From Streptomyces sp. HB132 (lineage in GTDB: Bacteria; Actinomycetota; Actinomycetes; Streptomycetales; Streptomycetaceae), in contig NZ_JAFBGA010000002.1 of NCBI RefSeq assembly GCF_016909575.1, positions 186,001-250,000 of the forward strand: a stretch of DNA of 64,000 bases, given 5' to 3'. How positions within the stretch are numbered: position 1 is the first letter of the stretch; each line of letters starts with the position of its first letter. The position numbers and the translations under genes were made by a program. Positions 8,974 through 17,988 of the stretch are shown here, piece by piece. Under the pieces are notes generated by a model, which saw nothing but the letters and a program-made list of their open reading frames with translations, searched no databases and was not told the origin of the DNA.

Positions 8974-10641
8974 ATGTCCCAACGGCAGTCGAATGCTCCA
9001 CGTAGCCTCGCAGACATGGAGGCACCCGCACCCGGAGCACCGCCGGAACCCGGCGACGACGAGACGCGCAGGCGGCTGGACGCGTACGCCTACCTGAGCG
9101 CGCCAGAGCGGCTGGAGCACATCGCGATTATGCGGGTCTTTTGCGGGACGCTCCTGGCGGACCTGGCCGGCCCCGACGTCATGGCGAAGCTGCGCGAGTC
9201 CAGCGGACCAGGTGCGCGGCTCGACGCCGACACCCTCACGGCCCGGCTCGAACAGCTGGAGAAGTGGGGCAACCTGCTGCGCGGCAGCCACACGGTGAAG
9301 GCGTCCAGCATCACCGAGTACCAGCGTTCACGTGCGCGCTACCAGCTGTCGAGGCTCGGCGAACGCATCCAGCGGGACGCCGACGGGGTGGTGGCCGAGG
9401 CCGACGCCGCCCGTGAAGTGAGCAATGAGCTGCTGGCCCTGGTCGAGCGCGGGCTCCGGGAGCTCGCCGAGCTGGTGTCCGAGCCGGGCGGTATCGCCCC
9501 ACAGGACGGGCTGGAGCGGGTCAGCACGCTGTTCGTGCAGTTCGCCGAGTTCGCTGAGTCCATCCGGGACTTCTACGCCTACCTCGGCCAGGTGCTCGCC
9601 CGGTACGACCTGAACAGCGCCGAGTACCAGGGCTTCAAGGAACTGCTCCTGGACTACGTCGAGGCGATCACGGAAGACGTGGCCTTCCGAGCGCCCCGGA
9701 TCTCGGCGGCACTGGACACGCTATGGCCACATCTTCCGCCCCTGTTGGAACGACTGGACGCCCACGCCCAGGGCCTCGCCGGGCTTACCCCGCAGGGCGA
9801 AGGCCACTCGGAGAATCGAGTACAGCGCAGCCGGGGGCGCGAGCTCGCGGACTGGGAGGGGCTGCGCGGCTGGTTCAGTGACACCGCCGGCCAGGGCAGC
9901 CAGGTCGATCAACTGCGGGACGCCACCCTGCGGGCGCTCCAGTCGCTGCTGGCCAACGCCAAGCGAATGCTGCGCTCGGCCACCGGGGAGATGTCGCGGC
10001 GCCGGGACCTGCTGCGGCTGGCCCGGTGGTTCGACGAGGCCGCACCGCAGGATGCGCACGACATCGCCGTCGCCGCCTTCGGGCTGTACGGTGCCCGCCA
10101 CCTGGGGATTCCGCCCTCCACCGATGAGGTGGTGCCTGCCTACACCAGCTGGTGGACCGGTCCGGTGGTCGAGGTCCCGGTCGCGCTGCGCGAGAGGGGC
10201 AGCCGCGCGCAGCGAGGCCGGACGTCCTCGGTGGAGGACCACTCCGCGCAGAAAGAGCGCCTCCGGGTGGCAGCGCGTGAGCGGGCGGCAGGCCGGAAGG
10301 CGGCGGCGGACGAACTGCGCAGCGCCTCGGGCCGTTTCGATGACGTACGGCTCACCTCAGCGGCGCTGAACCTGCTCCTGGAGCTGCTGGCCACGGCGCT
10401 CGGGAACGCTCAGCTCAAACGGCGCGCCAGTGCGGCCGGGGAGCGGGCATCGTGGTTCGGCCTGGACGCGGCATGGAGCGAGGACGCCGATCTGGCCATC
10501 TGGCTCACCGTGCACCGGACCGCGGGCGCCCGGACGCTCCTCCACTCGGCCGACGGGGACCTGCTCCTGGACGACCTGGAGCTGGTCATCGGCCGGACCT
10601 CGGCCACCGCCGACGATGAGGCGGAGGTGAACGTGTCATGA
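8974..10641 (+). CDS. jetA: Wadjet type III JetA (DUF2397/TIGR02677 family)
   Basis: A 555-residue protein; the ATG at 8974 has GGGGAG about 11 nt upstream, with ATG 9016 as an alternative. It is mostly helical with segments such as RLDAYAYLSAPERLEHIAIM at the N-terminus and YEALLxDYVEAI-like repeats. Length, composition and position as the first of four overlapping genes match the DUF2397 (TIGR02677) family, the MukF/kleisin-like subunit of type III Wadjet. In Wadjet, JetA bridges the two SMC heads and binds JetB. The stop overlaps the jetB start by ATGA, implying translational coupling and balanced stoichiometry. Assignment rests on operon order plus family resemblance rather than on a catalytic motif, because kleisins have none. 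Confidence 0.8.
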   Translation: MSQRQSNAPRSLADMEAPAPGAPPEPGDDETRRRLDAYAYLSAPERLEHIAIMRVFCGTLLADLAGPDVMAKLRESSGPGARLDADTLTARLEQLEKWGNLLRGSHTVKASSITEYQRSRARYQLSRLGERIQRDADGVVAEADAAREVSNELLALVERGLRELAELVSEPGGIAPQDGLERVSTLFVQFAEFAESIRDFYAYLGQVLARYDLNSAEYQGFKELLLDYVEAITEDVAFRAPRISAALDTLWPHLPPLLERLDAHAQGLAGLTPQGEGHSENRVQRSRGRELADWEGLRGWFSDTAGQGSQVDQLRDATLRALQSLLANAKRMLRSATGEMSRRRDLLRLARWFDEAAPQDAHDIAVAAFGLYGARHLGIPPSTDEVVPAYTSWWTGPVVEVPVALRERGSRAQRGRTSSVEDHSAQKERLRVAARERAAGRKAAADELRSASGRFDDVRLTSAALNLLLELLATALGNAQLKRRASAAGERASWFGLDAAWSEDADLAIWLTVHRTAGARTLLHSADGDLLLDDLELVIGRTSATADDEAEVNVS

Positions 10642-11972
10642 CCCTCCCCTCCGCCCACGACGTGGACCTGGCAGCCGAACGCCGCACCGCTGCTCGATTG
10701 CTGCTTGCCCATCCGCTGGTCACATCGGACGGCCCGCACGCCGATCTCTTCCCGCTGGTACGCAGACACGCCGACTGGCTGGGCAAGCGGTTCCAACAGG
10801 TACTCGGCTACCGCCTTCTGGTCGACAGCTCCTACGCCCGACTGTTCAAGGCCGGGCTGGGAGCACGGGCGGGACATCGGCTTGTGCGGTCCACCGGCAC
10901 TCCCTTCACCCCACACACGTACTCCTGCCTCGCGCTGGCTCTATCCGTGCTGGTAACCGCGCCCGAACAGATGCTGCTGTCTCAGCTGGTCGCCGACATC
11001 CGGGCCGCCGCGGCCGATGCGGACGTCGAGCTGGAGGAGACGGGCCGGGCAGCCGGAAAACGGACCCTGGCCGCGGCTCTGCGCCAGCTGGTCGAGTGGG
11101 GTGTACTCATCGAGACGGAGGGCCACGTAGCTGCCATCACACAGGAAGCCGGCGGGGAGGCTTTGATCACGGTGGACCGTGAGCTCGCACGCGTCGTCGT
11201 GGCCGGACCGCTCGCCCAATCCCGGGACGGCGCCGACCTGGTCCGGCAAGCGGCGGACCCTGGCTTCGGAGGACCTCGTACCTACGTGCGCCGGATGCTC
11301 GTCGAGACACCCGTCGTCCATCTCGACGAACTGACCGACGCCGAGCGGGACTGGCTTCGCACCCGCCAGCGCCGGGAAGCACAGGCGTTCATCGAACTCC
11401 TCGGTCTGGAAACTGAGATCCGCGCCGAGGGCGTGGCGCTGGTCGACCCAGAAGAAGAGCTGACCGATCTCCATCTTCCCGGCACGGGTACCGTCGCCCA
11501 GGCCGCATTGCTGCTGGTGGAACGGCTCGCTGAACGCCTCCGCCCATCCGATCCCGGACATCCGGCGACCGGCGGCGTCCTGGTCGTCGGAGTTGCCGTT
11601 CCGGACGGTCTGGTGAATGAGCTGCTGGTTGAGCTGGTCGCCGAGTACGGAAGCCGTAGCAACTGGCAGCGCGGCTACCTGGAAGATCTCCACGCTCTGC
11701 GGGAAGCCGTGCTGGACCTGCTGTCCCGCATGCGGCTGCTGACCCCTGTCGGTCCGCTGCGGGCCGAGGGGGACGGGCTGCCGGAGGGGTACGCCGAAGA
11801 GCTGCCGGAAGGCCGCCAGGTGACCGACGTCCGCGGAGCCCGGCCCGCTGGCGAGGGCTGGGTACTGCTCGCCGCGGCGGCCCGCTATGCCACCCGCGTC
11901 ACCGTGCGCCCGGCCAGCCCGACCGGATCGGCCTTCCAAGTTACCGATGTGCAGCAGGAGTTGCCGCTATGA
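10638..11972 (+). CDS. jetB: Wadjet type III JetB (DUF2398/TIGR02678 family)
   Basis: A 444-residue protein with ATG at 10638 overlapping jetA by 4 nt. The N-terminal half carries RRTAARLLLAHPLVT and a conserved SYARLFKAGLG segment typical of TIGR02678; the centre has winged-helix-like helices ending in RQLVEWGVLIETEGH. JetB proteins are KITE (MukE-like) partners that dimerise on the kleisin JetA in the SMC-like complex. No enzyme motif is expected or seen. The C-terminal segment shows the family pattern GWVLLAAAARYATRV before the stop. The stop overlaps the start of jetC (ATGA). Function in plasmid defence follows from the complete four-gene set. Confidence 0.85.
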   Translation: MTLPSAHDVDLAAERRTAARLLLAHPLVTSDGPHADLFPLVRRHADWLGKRFQQVLGYRLLVDSSYARLFKAGLGARAGHRLVRSTGTPFTPHTYSCLALALSVLVTAPEQMLLSQLVADIRAAAADADVELEETGRAAGKRTLAAALRQLVEWGVLIETEGHVAAITQEAGGEALITVDRELARVVVAGPLAQSRDGADLVRQAADPGFGGPRTYVRRMLVETPVVHLDELTDAERDWLRTRQRREAQAFIELLGLETEIRAEGVALVDPEEELTDLHLPGTGTVAQAALLLVERLAERLRPSDPGHPATGGVLVVGVAVPDGLVNELLVELVAEYGSRSNWQRGYLEDLHALREAVLDLLSRMRLLTPVGPLRAEGDGLPEGYAEELPEGRQVTDVRGARPAGEGWVLLAAAARYATRVTVRPASPTGSAFQVTDVQQELPL

Positions 11973-14900
11973 CCACCAGCGCACAGGGCCTCATCCCGCT
12001 GCCCCGATCTCGCTCGTCGACGACGACAGCAGGTACCCGCTTCCGGCTGCACCGCGCGGGTATCCAGAACGTCTGGCAGTACGACGAGCAGGAGTTCGCC
12101 TTCGGTGACGGGCGGCTGCTGCTGCGCGGCAAGAACGGCGCGGGGAAGTCCAAGGCCCTGGAGATGCTGCTCCCGTACCTGCTGGACGGCGACTCCCGAG
12201 CGCTGGACGCGACCGGTACCGGGCGGACGACGCTCGCCTGGCTGATGCTGGACGGGTTCGAGCAGACCAACCGCCTCGGCTATCTGTGGGTGGAGTTCCG
12301 AGGTACGGACGAGGGCGGCGACCACCGCTATCTGACGCTCGGTGCCGCCGTCCGTGCCTCGAAGTCGACGCAGAAGGCGGTGGCGACCTTCTTCATCACC
12401 CCCCTGCGGGTAGGTGAGGACCTGCGCCTGGTCGAAGCGGGCAAGCCGCTTCCCGTCGACCAGCTCAAAGAGATCGTCGGTTCCGACAACGCGACCGACC
12501 GCGCGGTCGGCCACCGTGCTCGCGTGGCCCGGGACCTCTTCGGAATCACTGACACGACGCGCTACCGAAATCTGACCCAGCTCCTCCACCGGCTGCGACG
12601 TCCCACGGTCGGGGACCGCATTGAGCACGGGGGCCTGGCCGTTCTGCTGAGCGAGACCCTGCCGGGGCTCGACGAGGAAGTGGTCGAGAAGGTGGCACGC
12701 AACCTTCACGACTTGGACGCCGTACGGGACGAACTCGGCCGCCTGGAACGTACCGACACGGCACTACGCACGTTCCTCGCCGACTACCGCCGCTACCTCG
12801 CCGGAGTCCTGCGCGCATCGGCCCGGGACGTGAGCAGGGAACTGGACGTCCTATCCCAGCGACGCCGAACGGCCGGAGACGCAGCTCAGCGAACGGGCGA
12901 CCTGAAGATGCGGGAGGAGGAGTCGGAAGCGGGGCTGGAAACTCTCCGCGAGGAAGAACAGACCGCCCGGACAGAACTTGCGGCTTTGCACGCCAGCCAT
13001 GCCTACCGCAGCCTGCGCGAACTGTCGGAACGCCGCGCCACGGTGGAAGCCCTGCACACCACGGCCACGACCGCCTTCACCGCCCTGCGTAACACGCACG
13101 AGGCGGAAGAAGGTGCGGCGGAACGAATGGCCGAGGGTGTCGAAGACCTGGGAAGTCGGCTCACCGAACTGGGCACCGAACATCGGGAGCTGCTGTCCCA
13201 GGCGGAGAAGGCAGGGCTCCCCGCCGGACATCTCGGCGACGCGGTGGCTCTGCCGCGCACGGACCGCTCCCAGGCGACGCAGACGGAGCTGACCAGCCCG
13301 GACGGGGAACCGCAGACCGTACGACACCGGCCAGTGGTTCACGTGGACACGGTCACGACAGAGGCAGGGCTGGGATCCTGGCAGGGACAACTGGAGAATG
13401 CCGAAGCAGTCGTACGGAACCGGACACGGACTGTCCAGGAAGTGACCCGTCTCTCCTCGCAAGCCGACGAGGCTCGGACCAAGGCAGCGCAGGCCGACAC
13501 AGAGCGGGAGCGGCTGGAGGGAGAGGCGGAGGAGGCCGCCGGCCGTCTCGAAGAGGGCCGCGAGAAGGTCGCCGAGGAGAGCCGTGGGTACGCCGGCGAG
13601 GTCGCCTCGTGGGTAGAGCGCACGCGGGCCGCGACGGGGCCCGCCTGTCCACCGCTGGATGCCGTCCTCGCCGAAGCCGTCAGTGAGACCTCCTCCGACG
13701 CGCCGTTCGCGGAGCGCACGCTGCCGCCCGACATTGACAGCCGCGCTCGGCAGACGGCTCATGCGGCCCTGGAACCATACGCCGATGACCTCAACCGGCA
13801 CCGCGATGCTCTGGCGCTCGGCGTCGGCCGGCTCAATGAGGAGATCGACCGCCTGAGGAAGGAGAGGCAGGAATGGGAGCGGCGTCCGGACCCCGAGCCT
13901 CCGGCCCCGTACCACCGCACCGCCGAAAGGAATCCGACCGGTGGAGCGCCCTTCTACCGGTTGGTGGACTTCACGGAGCACGTGACCTCCGCCGACCGGG
14001 CCGGTCTGGAGGCGGCTCTGGAGGCGAGCGGCATCCTCGACGCCTGGGTCAGCGCGGACGGGGCTCTTCTCGACCCCCTCACCCGGGACACGCTCCTCCA
14101 GCCCGGCCCTGAGCTGCTGGGAGCACAAACTCTCGCGTCGGCCCTACGCTCGGTTCCGCAGCCAGAGTGCGGCATCACGTCCGAGCACGTGCAGCGCTTG
14201 CTGGCCGCCATCGCACTCGTACCCGCCTCGGAGAGTGCCGCTGCCAGCGCGGTCCACTTCGACGGAAGCTGGCGGCTGGGGGCCCTGCGCGGCCGACACC
14301 ACAAGAGTGTCGCCGAGTACGTGGGGGCCGCCGTACGCGCCGAAACCCGACGGCGGGCCCTCGCCGAGCTAATGGACCGGCTCACGCAGACGGAACAGCG
14401 GCTGACCGACGCCCGTACCGAACTGGCGGCAGCCGATTCCATGCGGCGGGCCCTCACCCGCACGGAACGGGACTTCCCCCGAGCTCAGCAGCTCTCCGAC
14501 GCCTGGAGCAGGACCGCTTCGGACGAAAGGGCGCTGCGGGACCTGACCGCCAAGGCAACCCGTGCGGCACGGCTAGCCGAAGACGCCCGCGCTCTCGCGG
14601 TGTCGGCACGCACCGAGGCGGACGCCACCGCGACCGCCCATGACCTTCCTACCGACGCCACAGCCCTGGACCGCGTACGCACTGCACTGGCGGCCCTGCT
14701 CAGCGGTATCGGTCACTTGCGCAGAGCAGTCACCGGCACGGTCGGGCGGCTCGGCGGAAGCCAGGCGGACGATGGGCGGTACGAACGCGCCCGAGAAGGC
14801 CGCCTGGAGGCGGAGGGAAACTACCGGCTTCGCCTCCACCAACTGCGCACCGCACAACAGGATCTGCGGACCCGCGAGGCGGCCGTCGGATCATCCGAGG

Positions 14901-16210
14901 AGGAGATCCTCGCCCGCGAGCAGGACTCCAAGCAACGCATCGCGAACACCGCCAACGCCATCCCGGCGGCAGAGCGCACACACAGCGAACTCCGCGATTT
15001 GCGCGTGCGCGCGGAAGAGGAGGAGAAGCGCCTGCGCGAGGACCTGGCGGACCAAGAGACGACCGTCATCGACACCGGCCGCGCCCTCCGCGAGGCTCTC
15101 GACCGTCCGGAGGTCATCAACGGAGCGGGGCTGGAACGGTCCTCTCTGCCCGACCACGTCTCGGACAACCCCGGTTCAGACGCCCGCGACCGCCTGCGCG
15201 CGCTGCGCTCACTGGCCGACGCGGTGGAGCAGGCCCTCAGCCGTTCGAGGGGAGAGGTGTCGGACAACACCCTGCTCAACCGGCACACCGAGCTGCGCGA
15301 CCAGCTGGCGGGCGGATACGACGCACAGCTTGAGGAGCGCGACGGCATCAAGGTGTGCCGCCTGCTCGACGACCACGGTTCGCACGACGTCGCGCTCGTG
15401 GGCGAGCGGATGGCCGTACAGTCCGCAGAGGCGAGGGGGCGGCTCACCGAGCGCGAGAGCGAGGTGTTCCAGCGGTTCCTGACCGGCGAGCTCGGCGATC
15501 ACCTCTCCGAGCAGGTCATCACCGCAGCCAATCTGGTCGCGGCTCTCAACGACACCCTGAAGACCGTACGGACCTCGCACGGTCTCGGCGTGGAGCTCCT
15601 ATGGAAGCTCGACGAGGACGTGGACGCTGACGTGCGGGCGGCCGTGGAACTTCTGCGCAGCCCATCGAGCCTCCGAACGCGCGAGCAGACCGAGCAGCTG
15701 CGCGAGGTACTGCAACGCCGTATCGAGGACGCCCGCCTTGCCGACCCATCGGCCGGCTACACAGCCCACCTGCGGACCGCGCTGGACTACCGCGCGTGGT
15801 TCCGTTTCCACACCTTCGTGGTCGAGGACGCCGCCCCAGGGCGCAGAAGGAAACTGACCGGCCGCACCGGCCTGAGTCAGGGAGAGCAGCGCGTGCTCTC
15901 ATACCTCGTGCTCTTCGCAGCCGCTGCCGCGCACTTCACCAGCCTCGCCGAATCGGCCCCGCACGCGCCTCGGCTGATTCTCTTGGACGATGCCTTCGCC
16001 AAAGTCGACGAACCCACCCATGGGCGGCTGGGCCGCATCCTGGTCGACCTCGATCTCGACTTCGTCCTCACGAGTGAACGTCTGATGGGCAACTGGACTG
16101 AGGTCCCGTCCTTGCACATCTACGAGTGCCTCCGCGACCCCCACGTGCGCGGGGTGGCCACGTTGCACTACACCTGGAACGGGCGGCACCGGCGTCTGGC
16201 ATCGGTATGA
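11969..16210 (+). CDS. jetC: Wadjet type III JetC, SMC/SbcC-like ATPase (TIGR02680)
   Basis: A 1413-residue SMC-family ATPase. Walker A is RGKNGAGKSKALE near residues 53-65, the ABC signature is LSQGEQRVLSYLVLF near 1301, and Walker B is LILLDDAFAKVDEPTHG near 1336. Between the head halves lie long charged coiled coils (about 270-560 and 800-1200) and a hinge-like segment near 620-770. This is the motor that extrudes DNA loops in Wadjet and lets the complex sense small circular DNA. Length fits TIGR02680. The ATG overlaps jetB and the TGA overlaps jetD, each by 4 nt. Motifs are intact, so the ATPase should be active. Confidence 0.92.
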   Translation: MTTSAQGLIPLPRSRSSTTTAGTRFRLHRAGIQNVWQYDEQEFAFGDGRLLLRGKNGAGKSKALEMLLPYLLDGDSRALDATGTGRTTLAWLMLDGFEQTNRLGYLWVEFRGTDEGGDHRYLTLGAAVRASKSTQKAVATFFITPLRVGEDLRLVEAGKPLPVDQLKEIVGSDNATDRAVGHRARVARDLFGITDTTRYRNLTQLLHRLRRPTVGDRIEHGGLAVLLSETLPGLDEEVVEKVARNLHDLDAVRDELGRLERTDTALRTFLADYRRYLAGVLRASARDVSRELDVLSQRRRTAGDAAQRTGDLKMREEESEAGLETLREEEQTARTELAALHASHAYRSLRELSERRATVEALHTTATTAFTALRNTHEAEEGAAERMAEGVEDLGSRLTELGTEHRELLSQAEKAGLPAGHLGDAVALPRTDRSQATQTELTSPDGEPQTVRHRPVVHVDTVTTEAGLGSWQGQLENAEAVVRNRTRTVQEVTRLSSQADEARTKAAQADTERERLEGEAEEAAGRLEEGREKVAEESRGYAGEVASWVERTRAATGPACPPLDAVLAEAVSETSSDAPFAERTLPPDIDSRARQTAHAALEPYADDLNRHRDALALGVGRLNEEIDRLRKERQEWERRPDPEPPAPYHRTAERNPTGGAPFYRLVDFTEHVTSADRAGLEAALEASGILDAWVSADGALLDPLTRDTLLQPGPELLGAQTLASALRSVPQPECGITSEHVQRLLAAIALVPASESAAASAVHFDGSWRLGALRGRHHKSVAEYVGAAVRAETRRRALAELMDRLTQTEQRLTDARTELAAADSMRRALTRTERDFPRAQQLSDAWSRTASDERALRDLTAKATRAARLAEDARALAVSARTEADATATAHDLPTDATALDRVRTALAALLSGIGHLRRAVTGTVGRLGGSQADDGRYERAREGRLEAEGNYRLRLHQLRTAQQDLRTREAAVGSSEEEILAREQDSKQRIANTANAIPAAERTHSELRDLRVRAEEEEKRLREDLADQETTVIDTGRALREALDRPEVINGAGLERSSLPDHVSDNPGSDARDRLRALRSLADAVEQALSRSRGEVSDNTLLNRHTELRDQLAGGYDAQLEERDGIKVCRLLDDHGSHDVALVGERMAVQSAEARGRLTERESEVFQRFLTGELGDHLSEQVITAANLVAALNDTLKTVRTSHGLGVELLWKLDEDVDADVRAAVELLRSPSSLRTREQTEQLREVLQRRIEDARLADPSAGYTAHLRTALDYRAWFRFHTFVVEDAAPGRRRKLTGRTGLSQGEQRVLSYLVLFAAAAAHFTSLAESAPHAPRLILLDDAFAKVDEPTHGRLGRILVDLDLDFVLTSERLMGNWTEVPSLHIYECLRDPHVRGVATLHYTWNGRHRRLASV

Positions 16211-17469
16211 GCGGGCTCCTGGCCGCCACACGCGACTGGCTGGCTGGGCCAGGTCTCGCCCGGCTCTGGGGTGCGGTACGCAAACGTCTGGAAGGCAACG
16301 GCGTGCAGTCCACCGGCTCCGTCCGGCTGACCGCGGTGAGCGCCCAGGAACGGAACGACCTGTCACTCCTGCTAGGCAAACCGCTCACGGGCACAGCCGT
16401 GACCGTGCGGCTCGACGCGCTCGACGAACGCCTGCGCACCTCGGCCGCGGGGCTCGGGCTCAGGGAGGTTCTCCAGGAACTCGGCCCTCCGCTCACCGAC
16501 CGCCGCGCGGCTCGCGAGGACGGCGCGGCACAGCGCCGGCACGTGTGGTCGTCGCTCACCTCGTCTCTCGACGCCTCTCCGCTCGCCGGGCAGGCTTGGA
16601 CTCGGCAGTGGTCCGATGTGCTGCGCCGCACTGGCGTTCCGAGAGGGGTGACGCCCGAAGCGACAGTGCGGACGCTTCAGCAGGCGGTCCAAGTACTCAC
16701 TGTGTTGTTCGATCCGAAGCGCACCGGTACGCGAGGCCGAGGCGAGCTCGCCGCGACGGCGACCGGTTCGGCGCACGGCCTGGACGACGGCACCTGGCTC
16801 GCCCGCCTCGTCCAACGCGGCATCGCGCTGGCCCATGACACAGAACTCCCTGGCAACGCAGCCGGCCGACGCGCATTGTGGCGGCTGGTCTCCGTCACAC
16901 CGGACGAGGTCTCCAGCACGGTGCTGACCTACGGCCTACGCCCCCTCGGCGAGAGCTGGCGTGCGAGGTCACTGCGAGAGCGGGCCGCCCATAACGCCGA
17001 GACCCACCTGACACCGCGCGATCTGCTCGACATGCAGCTCCAGCTGACCGCCGGAACCGTCGTTCACATCTGCGAGAATCCGCGCGTGGTGGAAGCCGCA
17101 GCCGACGCGGCCTGCGCCAAGCCTCTGGTCTGCACCTCCGGCAGCGCCGCCACGGTGGTCATTACACTCCTCGACGCCCTGGCTGCCTCCGGTTGCCGTT
17201 TCGCCTACCACGGCGACTTCGACTGGCCAGGCATCACGCTGGCCAACCGGATCATCCGCCGCTACGAAGCGCTGCCGTGGCGCCTGGGCGCCGAGGACTA
17301 CGAACGCCTCGCCGCAGCCAGCCAGGCGGAGGGGGTCCCTCAACTACCTCTCGGCGGGAGCCCGGTAGATGCGGACTGGGACCCGGGCCTCGCTCCTGCC
17401 ATGAATGCCCTCGGAGTCGCGCTTCATGAGGAGGCCACCCTCGACCTGCTGGTAGAGGACCTGGCCTAG
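16207..17469 (+). CDS. jetD: Wadjet type III JetD, Toprim nuclease (TIGR02679, DUF2399)
   Basis: A 420-residue protein starting at ATG 16207, overlapping the jetC stop. The N-terminal half is the arm/winged-helix region of TIGR02679. The C-terminal DUF2399 part is a Toprim fold related to topoisomerase VI A: the conserved glutamate lies in VHICENPRVVEAA near residue 290 and the metal-binding pair in GDFDWPGITLANRI near 337. In Wadjet, JetD cuts circular DNA once the SMC motor has reeled it in. Both acidic motifs are present, so the nuclease looks intact. It ends the operon; the next gene is convergent, 36 nt away. Confidence 0.9.
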   Translation: MSGLLAATRDWLAGPGLARLWGAVRKRLEGNGVQSTGSVRLTAVSAQERNDLSLLLGKPLTGTAVTVRLDALDERLRTSAAGLGLREVLQELGPPLTDRRAAREDGAAQRRHVWSSLTSSLDASPLAGQAWTRQWSDVLRRTGVPRGVTPEATVRTLQQAVQVLTVLFDPKRTGTRGRGELAATATGSAHGLDDGTWLARLVQRGIALAHDTELPGNAAGRRALWRLVSVTPDEVSSTVLTYGLRPLGESWRARSLRERAAHNAETHLTPRDLLDMQLQLTAGTVVHICENPRVVEAAADAACAKPLVCTSGSAATVVITLLDALAASGCRFAYHGDFDWPGITLANRIIRRYEALPWRLGAEDYERLAAASQAEGVPQLPLGGSPVDADWDPGLAPAMNALGVALHEEATLDLLVEDLA

Positions 17470-17505
17470 CCCGAGCGCCGGACAGTGTGGTAAGCGTTGC
17501 AACCC

Positions 17506-17988
17506 TCAGGCCGAAACGACATCGCTCAGCACACTGCGCAGGACCTCATCGTCACCGGTCTGCGCCGCTTCGGCCAACTGCCGCAGATCGTCCCGCTTCA
17601 GGTACCGGTAACTCTGCGGCGGGTGGAAAGGGCCAGCGGCCCTGAGGGCGCTCAACGGCACCGGTTCTTGGAACGTCACAGGGCCCTCCAGAGTGAGACC
17701 GCTGGCCTGTGCCGCACCGCTCATGTAGGCGTCGTACTCGCGCCTGCTGATGCCAGCGCGGGTACGACTGGCCGACCACACATCTCGAGGCGAAGCGACC
17801 TGCACCGAGGCAATGCTGGCCATTCCCACGATGGCCATCGTCGGCGCTGTCGCATAGAGGAGCACGCGGGTGCCGGGGGGTGCCGCGACGCGCTGCCGCC
17901 GCACCTCCACCGTCTTGCTGCCGGCCAGGATCGCCGAAGCGAACCGAGGGTGGACGGACAGCAGCATTGCACGCTCCGGATCGCTCAC
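17506..17988 (-). CDS. Small ASCH-domain protein
   Basis: A 160-residue protein with a GTG start at 17988 that overlaps the stop of the upstream gene (GTGA). The N-terminus reads LLSVHPRFASAILAGSKTVE followed by VRR, matching the ASCH signature GxKxxExR, and continues with a beta-rich core (TRVLLYATAP, AIVGMASIASVQV) and YDAYMSGAAQASGL. ASCH domains have a PUA-like fold that binds RNA or modified nucleosides, and some cleave RNA or hydrolyse acetylcytidine. Translational coupling to a GNAT-PIN protein suggests the two work as a pair, possibly toxin and partner or an RNA-targeting module. The pairing is seen; the role is inferred. Confidence 0.8.
   Translation of the reverse strand: MSDPERAMLLSVHPRFASAILAGSKTVEVRRQRVAAPPGTRVLLYATAPTMAIVGMASIASVQVASPRDVWSASRTRAGISRREYDAYMSGAAQASGLTLEGPVTFQEPVPLSALRAAGPFHPPQSYRYLKRDDLRQLAEAAQTGDDEVLRSVLSDVVSA

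Noticed and set aside
12851..14128. Long minus-strand frame inside jetC
   Set aside because: Shadow of jetC, whose Walker and signature motifs are unambiguous on the plus strand.
8974..17469. Type I or II Wadjet
   Set aside because: Operon matches the DUF2397/DUF2398/TIGR02680/DUF2399 set of type III, not the DUF3375/DUF4194 set of type I.
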